From the NCBI RefSeq assembly GCF_000687475.1, contig NC_057318.1, positions 6,138,001 to 6,202,000 on the forward strand: a stretch of DNA of 64,000 nucleotides. Direction: 5' to 3'. This DNA comes from Ustilaginoidea virens. Its lineage: Eukaryota > Ascomycota > Sordariomycetes > Hypocreales > Clavicipitaceae. This document shows, in pieces, positions 1 through 11,167 of this stretch. The notes below the pieces were generated by a model that made no database searches, was not told the DNA's origin, and worked only from the letters and a program-made list of their open reading frames with translations. The translations under genes and the position numbers were made by a program. Numbering within the stretch: position 1 is the stretch's first letter; each line of letters begins with the position of its first letter.

Positions 1-725
1 ATAGGTATAAAGCTTAATAATATTAATAATCTATTAATCCAAAGGGATATTAAGGTTCTAATTATTAGGAAATAGGGATATCTATAGTGGACTCTTAATG
101 CTATGGATACTATAGCCTTTTATCTATTATTATAAGAAATCCGTTAGCTTTATTGTCGATTTAAGCACCCCTCTATTAATAGGCTTACTAAATTACTTTA
201 AAGAGCTAGTTATAATAATATTGACCGCAATATTATTGAGAGTATTACCTATATATGCTATTAATGCTAAATAAACGCAAAAGCACTTAGCCGATTTAAA
301 TTCATACTTAAAAATAACAATACTAGCTAATTTAACTATAAAATTATCGTCGATATCCTTCATATTGATAATCGGCCGGTATTATATATTATGGATGCTG
401 CAATAAGCTTCTAGGCAGCTAGGTTTTTTAACCCTTAAAGATAGAAGGCCTAAGACGTCTAAAATACCCTTAAGAAATGCTAGATCGATATATACCTTAG
501 CCTGCCGGATTGGATAGTTTATAATGCCAGTCTAAATTTCGCCTCCGCTAAATTCCGTTATAATGCCCGGCTTTTATCTATCAATATGGATGAAATCCCT
601 ATAGAAGCCTACAATAGCATTAATAAGGTCGAGAGATATTACGCCCCTTTATGCCAAGCCTATACCATCGTTAGTAATAAAGTAGGCGATCTATTAATAA
701 GGGAATAGAAACTACAGCTAGCTAT
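1..725 (+). pseudogene. Element A pol fragment: gag-pre-integrase and integrase core
   Basis: Translates, with stops, to a gag-pre-integrase segment (FGHPSINRLTK-like, H-rich zinc part) followed by integrase core text including a DILYIDNRPVLYIMDAA-like strand with the first catalytic Asp. It matches E 60838-61560 closely. It is interrupted at GCTAT (721-725) by element D and resumes at 8349. Stops sit at former Gln and Trp codons, which fits RIP rather than indels. The enzyme would have joined cDNA to target DNA; this copy cannot make it. Confidence 0.85.
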
Positions 726-1451
726 TGTTGAAATCAGCGCCTTTTTAGCTGTATTTTGGTACTGGTCTCGCTACCGTACGACGTCTCTACGTTGAGATAT
801 CGCGGTGGCTATACCAGGCGCTATGGTGGGGCACAGCGCCCCACAACGCCGATTACAGTGGGCCACAGCGCCGGTCACGGCACCGGCACAGCGCCCCACA
901 GCCGGCCACAGCGGCCGGTCACAGCGAGCCACAGGGCCCACAACAGGCGGCGCATTTCTACGGGATTACCAAATGGGCAAACCTTGCTAATACCAGCACT
1001 TTCGGCCTTCTACATACAGTCACCCGCTACACCGGTCATTTACGGCAGACCGATATAGGGCTTCCGGCCCATACGGCAGGCTATTATAGGGCATCCGGCA
1101 CACCGCTATAAGCCACTGGGCTTGGTTGGGTATGCACTAGGTAGGATATTGGGCACAGACTGGGCACGATTGGGCAGACTGACTTTTCGTCGGGTTTTTC
1201 GCTATTTTTGCGGTTTTTCATTATTTTCAACCACTTTTTCAAGATGGTAGAAATATGCCTAAAATTCCCTCTTTCTAGCTAGAATAGTCACCAACAATTA
1301 GAATCAGATTTCCCTAACATCTTTACTCTGGTCAACCCCATGTATGCGTTTTTAATCTTTAACCAGCTTATTTTATTCTGCAATGCCTTATACGCCACTG
1401 TCGGTACTTAGTATACTTTCCAACAGTGTTCTGAGTCACCATTTTGCAACA
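726..1451 (+). repeat. Element D left LTR
   Basis: 726 bp, TG...CA ends. It holds a GC-rich stretch (about 830-945) made of degenerate CACAGCGCC/CCGGCCACAG units, probably the U3 part. The stretch stays CpG-rich while the rest of the element is TA-rich, as expected if CpA is the target of mutation. No clear TATA box was seen. Confidence 0.95.
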
Positions 1452-1466
1452 GGTTATGAGCCCGGT
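1452..1466 (+). other. Element D primer binding site, half-tRNA type
   Basis: GGTTATGAGCCCGGT lies directly after the LTR. It is complementary to the anticodon arm of fungal initiator tRNA-Met (CCGGGCTCATAACC), not to a tRNA 3' end. Drosophila copia and yeast Ty5 are known to prime from a 5' half of tRNAi-Met in this way. Confidence 0.8.
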
Positions 1467-4400
1467 GTCTTAAGGCTTCCAGCTTAAGACTTTTTTATGC
1501 TAACTTAGGATTTTAACGCATTTGGCAGCTAACCTTCCAGAAATCTACTAATAAGGGACTGATCATCCTAGATTTAGGAACCCAGCTACCACACCAAGCT
1601 GCAATACATCCTTACAATAGGATTTTCTAAGGTTATTCCTTAACGCAGCTTTCTTTTAGTTTTATCTAGATTTTTAGTCTTGATTTTCTTCGCATTTTTA
1701 AGACTTTCCGGCACTTTTTCTCTTCCTATAATAGCCAGTCAGAACGTTCCTACTAATAACCCAGGCCACAATAACCCAGGCCACAATAACCTAGGCTACT
1801 AAGTCCCTAATACGGCAGAGGTAGAAGAATCTAATAATGACCAGGAAATTGCCCAGCTCAGGGAAGACCAACAGGAAATGAGAAAAGAATTTAACTATAA
1901 ATTTAATCGAATTAATTCTAAAATCGATTTTTTGGCTAATAAGGTGGGCACTTTAGTAGATAGACTAATCAAGCCTACTACTAGCCTACTATCTTAGGAT
2001 ATAATGGATGTAGATACCTTCCAAACCCTTATAGGTAAAGGAAATAACCTACTATCACTACCTAAAGCCCAGCAACCCCTGCCGGTTCTATCTAGCATTA
2101 GCAGCCAAGTCAGCGCTATAGCTATCAAGGAACTAGCTAAAATAGCCAATGGATTCTAGGAATCCCAAAAGCTAAGGGGGGCATCTAACTTCGACTAATA
2201 GAAACAGGCCCTTATGATTCAACTTAAGGCACTTAATATCGCTAAATTCATCGAAGATCCTTCTATTGCTAGCAAATTTAACGACTTAAAGCAAGCACTT
2301 TTACTATTACTTATCAAGAATAGTTGCATAGAAGGACCAGCTGCTGCTATCAACTGGTGCACTAACCTAGAATCAGCCTTTATGTTCCTCACCAAATAGT
2401 ATTCTCACTCATTAGACGTATAGCGGACCCATCTATACCCTGCCTTCTATCAACTAAATTTTACAGGCTATAAGGGTACCTTAGAATCTTTTAACGCCTC
2501 CTTTAATAGCTACCTATCCAGGTTGCAAATTTTAGGCTCCTACATACAACCTTTCGACTAAATCAGCCAGTATTTACATACTATAGAAGGGGTCTTTTTT
2601 CAGTGGGCAGAACGGCACCGCATAATAATAAGAATCGCCTATACTCAGGGAAATACATCAAATATTAACCTGCAATTTTATATAGTTGATTTACTGGAAG
2701 AATAACGCATTAAAGGGTCATCAGTAGCAAGGGCTACTACCTACCTCGCAAAGGTCAAGGGTGCCGCTACTAACAATAGTAGCAAGCTAGCTAGTAACAA
2801 TACTAGCAAGGGTGGTAAAAATACTACCACTAACGCCAATAAAAAGAAACAGGGGTCTTCTTCTACCTAACAATAAGGGTCTTCTTTAGCCATATAGGGC
2901 AAGCCGGAAAATAAGAAGAAAAATAAAGAAAAGAAAAATTCAGCTAATAAAGCAGATACCCCATAAAAGACCGACGAAAAGGAAAAGACTATTAATTCCT
3001 TTATATTAGGGAATTATAATACTCTAAGTCTTACACCTAGTAAGACAGCCTATTCTTGCTTCTAGGACCGCGAATATATGCAATTTTTAGCTACCAGCTA
3101 TAGTGCATAATCCGGTGGGAAAATGCTAACAGATTCTTTACTCTACGATACTAGTTCTATAGTGTATATCATTAACGATAAAAAGCATTTTACCTACTTC
3201 CAATACTATACCGGAAATAGACTAGTCATCAGCATAAGTAGTAGCCCAATTAAGCCTAGTGGGTGGGGCATAGCGCATTTTACCGTGCTATAGGCCACCA
3301 ACCCACCTTAGTGGGGCACCTTAGAGCTAACTAACGCCCTCTTTATACCAGCTTTTAATATTAATATCTTTAGCGGCGTTAAATACTATCTGAATCGTAG
3401 CAGTATTCAGGGCCAAAGCCTAGTTAACAGCAACAATAAGTGCATTAGGCTTCTTAATTTTAAGAAGTATGGCTTCTTTTTATAATAAAAAGGGGTAGAT
3501 TCGCCGTTTTTACACTATACCAGCCAACCGGCTTCACATAATATCTCGGTCGAAATACCTGCCCTAGCCAACCCAGAAGAATACGAGGAATATCCCCTGC
3601 CAGAGGATTTACCTACCCTACCAGCTGACTCAGACCTTCTACTTCCACCAGCTAATTCGCAAGAAATCCTACTAGCTGACCCACTAGTTAGTCCTGGTTT
3701 TTCGGTAGTACCAACAGAGGCTGTTATTCCCAATACAGCCCAACCACCATAGAGGGCCCCGGTCACCCTCAACCCAGCCCCAGTCACAATACCAGCTGCT
3801 AATACAGAATATCAAAAGCTGCTATTATTAGCCGGACTTTAGCATATCCGGCTTAGGCACATCAGAATCCAACTTTTAAAGAAAACCTATACATCAACCA
3901 CAGGGTTACCTAATCTCAGTAAGGTAAAGGATTCTGACTTTAACTGCATTACCTGTAAAAGGGCAAAATTAGTTCGGCGTTTTACATCAGGGGCTATACC
4001 AGACCCTATGCATTATTTAGATATCATAGAGGGCGATATCTTCCAAATCAACCCTCTACCATACAACAAATGCCCTATTTGCCTCATCTTAGTTGACCGG
4101 AAATCATGCTTCCATTAGGTGTATTTACTACCTAATAAAGAAGGACCCACGGTATTCCCAGTATTATAGGGGTTCTTCCAAGGTCTTAGGAATCGCTATG
4201 GCAAATCAGCTATTGAATTCCACTATAATAGTGGCAAGGAAATCAACGACGTTATTACAGCCTAGCTAGCTCTTAAGGGTATAGATTTTTTAACCTCTTC
4301 CCTTTACATTCATAAGCAAAATAGGTTAATAGAACGCTCTATACGGGTCATCGTTAACCGACTTAGAGCTACTATACTTTAGTCTCAGTTACCTTCTTAC

Positions 4401-4889
4401 CTTTAGTCTATAGTGATTCTTAGTATTACTACCTTGGTAAATCTAATAGCAGTCACAAACCGTTCCTTATCACCTTTCGAGGAATTAAAGAAGGACTTTC
4501 CGGAAATTACATACTACCACCTACCCGACCTTACTAGCTTCAGGGCTATTAGTGCGGCTATAGAGGTGCTAATCCCTCCAGAAAAACAGGTCATCAGCCA
4601 CAAGCTGGCCCCCCAGACCGAGTCAGGTAGGTTACTAACTACGCTAGGTAACAGCACCTACCTCGTCTATATCCCACATCGCCGGGTCGTTACTAAGACC
4701 TCTTTTATTACCTTTACCTACCAAAATGAAGGAATAGGCCCTATTTCAAGTGGCCTAGAGGGCAAATTCGACTTCCTACCGTCTTCCATTTTAGAGGGGG
4801 TAAATGCCGACCAAATCACCTTAGAAGAGCCTATCTGGAAGTCGCCTCGCCTAAATATGCCTATTTCGTCTAAGACCGACGGTATGGGC

Positions 4890-5070
4890 CTAGTCGAAGG
4901 CACAGGCCTACTACAGGCCACGGATCCAATACAGCCCACAGGCCCACCACAACCAATAGGCCTAATACAGCATACGGATCCACCACAATCAGCGGGCCTA
5001 CTACAACTAATGGGCCTGCCACAACCAGTAGGCCTACCAATTGGCCCGCCACAGCACTCTGCAACATTTC
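4890..5070 (+). repeat. Proline-rich minisatellite in element D linker
   Basis: Degenerate in-frame units of about 24-27 bp encode GLLQATDP / GPPQPIGL / GLLQLMGL-like words between integrase and RT. The repeats keep an open frame over about 300 codons (4413-5324), the longest open stretch in D. Confidence 0.75.
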
Positions 5071-5642
5071 CCAGTAATTCGCCGTCTTTTAATTCCAAAT
5101 CGCTTCAGCCTAACTCAGCTTTTCAGCTTAGGCAAGACGGTCCGCTTTCACCGGCTAAGGAAAATGCAGCCTTTTCCCATACAAAAAGGCTGCAAATGCT
5201 AGGAAATGCAGAAAGTTCTCATCACCAGGAATCTCAATCTCAAAGATTTTCCGAATCTATCACAAAAGTGGGCATAACCCATATAAGTGAAAATTCTAAC
5301 TTGCCCCACACAACAAATTTTTAATGGTCTGAATCTCAAAGCCCCACACACACTGATTTTCTGCGACTTTCCGACACAACAGATTCTGCCTTTTCGCCCG
5401 GCTTCCTAGTAAATACAGCATTTCGCTATAGTAAAACGCTGCCTATACTAGAATATCTGAAATTCGAGAGTCCAGATATCGCCTCAAATGAGAGACTATA
5501 GGAGAAAATATTTCGAGTACTAGAAAATAGGCCTATTACGGCTACTAGGGGTAGAAGAAGAATGCATATACAGATACGAGACGTGCAAGGTATCCTAAAT
5601 TACGGATACTATAGGTCACTTTCTGGCCCACAAGCGGACCAA

Positions 5643-5765
5643 TGGGGTTTTTTCCCACCCACACAACCGGAAAACAACAGCATTTTTTTACCCACCCAGC
5701 CGGAAAACAACGGCATTTTCGGGTTCCTACCCACCCAGCCGAAAAACAATAGAATTTTTAGATAC
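5643..5765 (+). repeat. PTQPENN tandem repeat in element D
   Basis: Three to four units of roughly 30-36 bp encode PTQPENNSIF, PTQPENNGIF and PTQPKNNRIF just before the RT domain. They are part of the disordered integrase-RT linker. Confidence 0.8.
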
Positions 5766-7609
5766 CTAGGCAGCCCCCTAGAAGCTCCCATATAGGATTT
5801 CCCCCCTTCCTATGCTTTTTACCAGCAAATGTACGATATTTGCTGTGCAGCAAAGATTAAGGCTGCAAAACGGGCCTTAGAAGATGTGCCTAATAGCTAG
5901 AAGGAAGTTTTATATAGCCCACAAAAGGATAGCTGGGTTAAGGCCTTATTTTCGGAATTCGAGCAATTAATCGACTTAAATATCTTCCAATTTATACCAA
6001 AGGCTAGTATTCCTACTAATAGGAAGATATTACGCAACCGGCCTATTTTTCATATAAAGAAAGATGCGAATAATAACCCGGTTAAATATAAGGCACGATT
6101 AGTTGTCAAAGGCTTTATGCAAATATCTGGGCAAGACTTTACGGAGACCTATGCCTCTACTTCGATCCCACTAATATAGAGGATTATCCTTGCTCTTACT
6201 GCTATAAATAATTGGGAAATAGAGCAGATTGACTTTATTAGTGCCTTTCTAAATAGTGAACTACTAGAGACGATTTATATAGAGATTCCAGCTAGTTTTC
6301 TAGAGTTTGCAGAAAGCCTACTCTTACCTAACCTAGCCTTATAGTCTGACTAGCAGTATCGTCGACTTCTAGCCTTGCTTACTAAGGTTGGATATAACCC
6401 CTCTGCATTATAGGTCATACTATTGAAGAAAGCCTTATATAGGCTAAAATAAGGCCCTCACGAATAGCAGTTACGGTTAAAAGACCTTCTAATGCAAGAG
6501 GGTTTTAAGCTATTACTTTCTAATGCTGCCATCTTCTATAATAAAGGAATGCATACCTTTATTATGACCTATATAGATGACTGCTTGATTATCGGTCCGG
6601 ACCTTAGCTATATTAACCAGCTTAAGGCTAAATTCCATAAGGTTTATACTATAGAAGACCGAAGACCTGCCTCCTTCTTTCTTAGAGTGTAGATTATTAG
6701 GGATAGAGAAAAGGGCCTATTATGGCTACACTAATCGCAATTTATTGCGGAAGTCCTTAAGAAATTCAACCTTAAGGACGCACGATTGTATCTAATCCCG
6801 CTATAGCCCGGTATACTTGCTGAGGCTGACGATACGCCGCTAGATGCTAGTAATCAATACTTATTCTAGCAGCTGGTAGGGATATCGATATGGTTAATAA
6901 TGATGTTAAGACCTGACCTTGCCATTCTAATGTAATACCTATCACGATATATGCAACAGGCTTCTACTATATAGCTTAATGCTGCTAAGGGCACTTTCCG
7001 CTATTTAGCTAGTATAGTAAATACAGCTATTTGTTACCGAGCCGCTAAAGCTACCGTAGTATTAGCTGCATTTTCTGACAGCGATTTTGCTAGGTGCCGG
7101 CTGACTTCGAAGTTTATTAGTGGTTATCTTACTACCTTAAATGGTGGACCTATTAGCTGGAGGTTAAAACGGTCTTCGACTATGGTTTTATTAACGCTTA
7201 AAGCCGAGTCTGATATAATGCTTAAGGCGCTTCGCGAAGTAGAGTGGATATCTAATTTATTTAAAGAAATCCAGGTCGATATTTAACGTCCGATACCACT
7301 ATACTGCGATAACTAAGGGTCTATTTCTAACGCAAATGACCTAAATCAGCATACCCGCACTAAGCATACCTTGCTTAAATTCCGGTATATACGTGAGAAG
7401 GCCTGCAGTAGCCTGGTAAAAATATCTTATTTACCCACGATAGATATGCCTGCGGATAGACTTACCAAACCACTCCTAAGCCCGAAATTCCCTATATTTC
7501 AGCAGCTATTAGGGCTGCAATCCCTATAGCATCATTATCTTTTTTTTTCTGATTTTTTATAGGGTTTCTTTCTTTTATTCTAATGCTAGGATTAGCTATA
7601 TTGCTAATT

Positions 7610-7617
7610 AGAGGGGG
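7610..7617 (+). other. Element D polypurine tract
   Basis: AGAGGGGG directly before the right LTR, the usual plus-strand priming site. The same octamer precedes the right LTR of element F. Confidence 0.85.
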
Positions 7618-8343
7618 TGTTAAAATCAGCGCCTTTTTAGCTATATTTTAGTACTAGTCTCGCTACCGTATGACGTCTCTACGTTAAGATATCGCGGTGG
7701 CTATACTAAGCGCTATAGTGGGGCACAGCGCCCCACAACGCCGATTACAGTGGGCCACAGCGCCGGTCACGGCACCGGCACAGCGCCCCACAGCCGGCCA
7801 CAGCGGCCGGTCACAGCGGGCCATAGGGCCCACAACAGGCGGCGCATTTCTACGGGATTACCAAATGGGCAAACCTTACTAATACCAGCACTTTCGGCCT
7901 TCTACATATAGTCACCCGCTACACCGGTCATTTACGGCAGACCGATATAGGGCTTCCGGCCCGTACGGCAGGCTGTTATAGGGCATCCGGCACACCGCTA
8001 TAAGCCACTGGGCTTGGTTGGGTATGCACTGGGTAGGATATTGGGCACAGACTGGGCACGGTTAGGCAGACCGACTTTTCGTCGGGTTTTTCGCTATTTT
8101 TGCGGTTTTTCATTATTTTCAACCACTTTTTCAAGATGGTAGAAATATGCCCAAAATTCCCTCTTTCTAGCTAGAATAGTCACCAACAATTAGAATCAGA
8201 TTTCCCTGACATCTTTGCTCTGGTCAACCCCGTGTGTGCGTTTTTAATCTTTAACCAGCTTGTTTTATTCTGCAACGCCTTGTACGCCACTGTCGGTACT
8301 TAGTATACTTTCCAACAGTGTTCTGAGTCACCATTTTGCAACA
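7618..8343 (+). repeat. Element D right LTR
   Basis: 726 bp, same length as the left LTR, followed by GCTAT. It has more TA changes than the left copy in its first 100 bp, and the mismatches I read are transitions. The GC-rich CACAGCGCC block recurs at about 7725-7840. Confidence 0.95.
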
Positions 8344-8348
8344 GCTAT

Positions 8349-9248
8349 TAAAGCCGTTAATAATTCTGCTGGGCCTAACGGCCTAGTACTTATATTATTA
8401 GTCTTTAGAGCGTATCCCCGACTTACGGATGACTCACCCCCTAGCTTATTAGTATTATAATACGCCTTAATGTTACGAAAGGCTACTAATAAAGTTAGAA
8501 AATGCCTTACTAGACGATAAGTCTGCGATACCTTTGCTCAATAGAACAGCCTAAATATATAGCCTATCCACCGATTACCCCTATAGTCCGATATATAGGT
8601 ATAGAAAGAAAAGGGTGGATAGTATAGGCTATACCGGCTAATCAGCCTCGATAGTGAGACCTATATTATATAAATGCCTTATAGCCCTATTAAGTTCCGG
8701 TCGACGGTCGTTAAGTTATATAACTATAACTCTGATGATGCTAAAGATATCGTTTATACTAAAGGCCCGGCCCGCCCCGGCAGGCTAAAAGTTAGGATAC
8801 CAGCTGCAGCTGCACCTCTAGCCGCAATAATACCTACAGCCGAGACATTATTGATAATACCTATAGTCGCGATATTATTAATAATACCTGCAGTCGCGAT
8901 ATTATCGACACCTATAGCCGCGATATATCCGTCGCTAGCCACTGGGTCTAATTAAGCTAGGCTAGTATTACTATTACTAGTAAGGGTGGTATCTAACATT
9001 ATAATCAATAAGGACCAAAAAGAAGCTTTTATTAACGCTATAGCTTCTGATACTATTATTAATATCTCTTTTTTTACCGCAAAAGAGCAAGCTAACCTAT
9101 AACTTACTAGCTAATTACGCCGGGAAGGGAAGATTATAACCTTTAGAGCCCCTTTTAAGTAGTCTAACCGTATAGAGATTAAAGCACTATAAGCCTATAA
9201 TATATTCAGATTTATCACCTTTAATATTAATTAATATAAAGCCTAACG
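8349..9248 (+). pseudogene. Element A pol fragment: integrase C-terminal part and linker
   Basis: Continues the frame of 1-725 after the D insertion. It encodes a RAYPRLTDDSPPSL-like segment and the integrase C-terminal MPYSPIKFRSTVVK word seen intact in E at 61878. At 8840-8935 is a 27-bp tandem repeat (IIPIVAILLIIPAVAIL) with more units than E. The segment ends in TAATATAAAGCCTAACG (9232-9248), the left target duplication of the LINE. Stops are RIP-type. Confidence 0.85.
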
Positions 9249-9559
9249 TAAGAATCGTCTTTTTATTAAGGTCCTATTAAGCGAGAATTACTTCGCGATT
9301 TCGCCCGCACCTAGGTAGCGGCATAGAACCGCCTCTAAAATCAATTCTGATAATCCTAATCGCTTTCTCTCATCTATTTACCCCCCTCGCCTATAGCGTA
9401 TCGCATCTAGGGAGTAGGCGCGGCAGGCGCGAACGAAGTAATAGATATCGATAGAGGGAATAGGGGCGGCATTGCATACAGCCGCTATAACCCTACTACT
9501 ATAATCGCGAATAGTATATAGTATAACCAGACCGAAACCGAGCCTGCCTAGGAGCGGAA

Positions 9560-10258
9560 GCGACCTACTGCTATTATAATTAAAGAATCGATGAAAAAGC
9601 TTTAGGATTATATCCCCCTAGCGGTATTAGGATAAGTGCGAGAAATTATAGAAACTATAGCCGATACGGCCTATAGTAAGGCCACCTTAGACCCTATTAG
9701 TATCCTTACCGATATAATTTTAAAGACTATCGAAAAAGCTATTAAATCGGCCCTCTAGGATATCCCGAAATAAGCGCCGGCTACTATTTAGGCAAATATC
9801 GCGGCATAAGGACACGCTACTACTATTATACCACCCTAATATACCGTCGCTCCCCTTCTGGTCCTGCTATATATCTATAGGGAAATTTTAATTAAAGGCA
9901 ATAGTATTAGCGAGGTCCTATGCAACTAAATACCGGTCGAAATTATAAATGCTATTAATAGAGCTACTACTAGGAATACTACGGTCGCGGTATGCAGGCT
10001 ATATAGTGGCGATACTATCGTTACCTTTATAGAAGAAGTAGTAAAAAGTCTTATCGCTAATACGACCTAGGTCTGACCTGCCTTTAAGTAGGAAGTAGAA
10101 CTAAACCAACGCTCATTTAGTCTTATTATCAAAAATTTCCCTACTAGCTATATAGTAAATATTGCAACTAAAGAAATCTGCCGAAACTTTACTAAAGCAA
10201 ATAGAGAAGGCTTTATTAGAGCCTCCCCCTACTACCTATATAGGACCGCTATATATAC
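9560..10258 (+). pseudogene. LINE ORF1, N-terminal part (gag-like)
   Basis: Frame with RIP-type stops, readable from about 9560 (KESMKKLQDYIPLAVLG). It includes a segment RSFSLIIKNFPTSYIVNIA and the end CRNFTKANREGFIRASPYY, resembling the nucleic-acid-binding domain of Tad1-type ORF1 proteins. Element B interrupts it at TATAC (10254-10258). When B is removed the frame runs straight on into 22897 (TAIYT then PLIIGINS). The start codon is not clear. Confidence 0.75.
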
Positions 10259-10704
10259 TGTCAGAATGAAATTATTTATTGTTATTTTATTTTATTATTT
10301 TTGGATATCTATCGCCGACAATTTCTACGCATCGCCGCATCATCAGATTGAGAAAGATATTAAGTATTCAGTACTTATAATTATATGGCGGCTGCTAGTA
10401 AAGTTGAGTACCCAGTACTTACACACATTCCCTCACGCGCAAACATATGATGCATCACAAATTAATCACACCACTTTATCGTCGCAAATCTCGATGCACT
10501 ACAAATGCACATTTCGCCACATATCTATGATATCACAGTATGGTCACGATATTCACGTCAGATTGATTTCACTAGGGATGTTCTATGTTGGAATATTATG
10601 TATTTAAATCCCTAGATATTCCTACCCAAATAGTGGGAAGGAAGGAGGTATGCATGCAAGCAAGTATGCAGAATTAATGCACATCAGATTGTCCCTACGC
10701 CTTA
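10259..10704 (+). repeat. Element B left LTR, first part
   Basis: Starts TGTCAGAATG and runs to the CCTTA that became the target duplication of element C. It matches 22344-22789 nearly base for base. The apparent 113-residue open frame at 10266-10607, repeated at 22351-22692, is LTR sequence present in both LTRs, not a gene. Confidence 0.95.
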
Positions 10705-10900
10705 TGTCAGGAAGCAGGGAGAGAAAGCGGTATATTGTAAAGGGTTGACCTGACCTGTCTCAACAGTACTCAGGTCACCAGCTATTTATAGTGGGCACGG
10801 GGGTAACCCTAAGGGGCTATTGTTCCCTCGGTTATATGTGCCACATTCGTATCCGGATATTCCCGATACATGTGATGATCCACCGGTATCCCCGCCGACA
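10705..10900 (-). repeat. Element C 3' LTR (left in window)
   Basis: 196 bp. On the minus strand it carries TATAAATA (10783-10790) preceded by CCCAC, the likely promoter. It differs from the other LTR by scattered transitions such as CACATG/CATATG. Confidence 0.93.
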
Positions 10901-10910
10901 TACCCCCCTA
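10901..10910 (-). other. Element C polypurine tract
   Basis: TAGGGGGGTA on the minus strand, directly before the 3' LTR. Confidence 0.8.
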
Positions 10911-11167
10911 GGATGTGCTTTATCGAGCATATCCTGCTATATAGCTAATTCCCATATAAAATAAGATAGCAAATAGAACCATAGAAGTCATTATACCGTA
11001 GTAAGAAGAGCGGTGGAGGCGCTGTTGTTGAAAACAACCCTCAGGGGTAAAAATGCCCCTATTCGCATATATCGTTGTGAGGAACGTAAAAGACAACAGA
11101 AAATAATAATAAACTATAAAATTCAGGTCCGCGTAGGAAAATATATGCGGCTGTTGAAACGTATTTC

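Larger units (their letters stand above)
1731..7529 (+). pseudogene. Element D gag-pol polyprotein, RIP-inactivated
   Basis: One frame of 1933 codons without a frameshift, broken by many TAG/TAA. The ancestral start at 1731 is now ATA. Order: gag (1731-3060) with short NNPGH repeats and a Lys-rich tail but no CCHC knuckle; protease near 3150, where the expected DTGS reads DTSS; gag-pre-integrase and integrase (about 3830-4660) with CITCKRAK zinc residues; a proline-rich spacer with repeats (4890-5070 and 5640-5770); RT (about 5800-7000) with YIDD in place of YVDD; RNase H (about 7050-7480) with LYCDN and the ADRLTKPL end. It would have made all proteins for retrotransposition; this copy is dead. 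Confidence 0.9.
726..8343 (+). mobile_element. Copia element D, complete with both LTRs, inserted in element A
   Basis: 7618-bp element. Both LTRs are 726 bp (726-1451 and 7618-8343), start TGTT and end AACA, and are flanked by the direct repeat GCTAT at 721-725 and 8344-8348. Removing the element rejoins the integrase frame of A, as E shows at about 61545. It has a primer site at 1452, one long gag-pol frame 1731-7529 and a purine tract AGAGGGGG at 7610-7617. LTR differences are transitions (for example GTTGAAATC versus GTTAAAATC). It is structurally complete but full of RIP-type stops. Confidence 0.95.

Noticed and set aside
4718..5098. 126-residue minus-strand open frame in element D
   Set aside because: It is antisense to the proline-rich repeat of gag-pol and its repeats merely mirror that.
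10266..10607. 113-residue open frame, found again nearly identical at 22351-22692
   Set aside because: It lies inside the two LTRs of element B; the copies match because LTRs are duplicated, and there is no protein motif.
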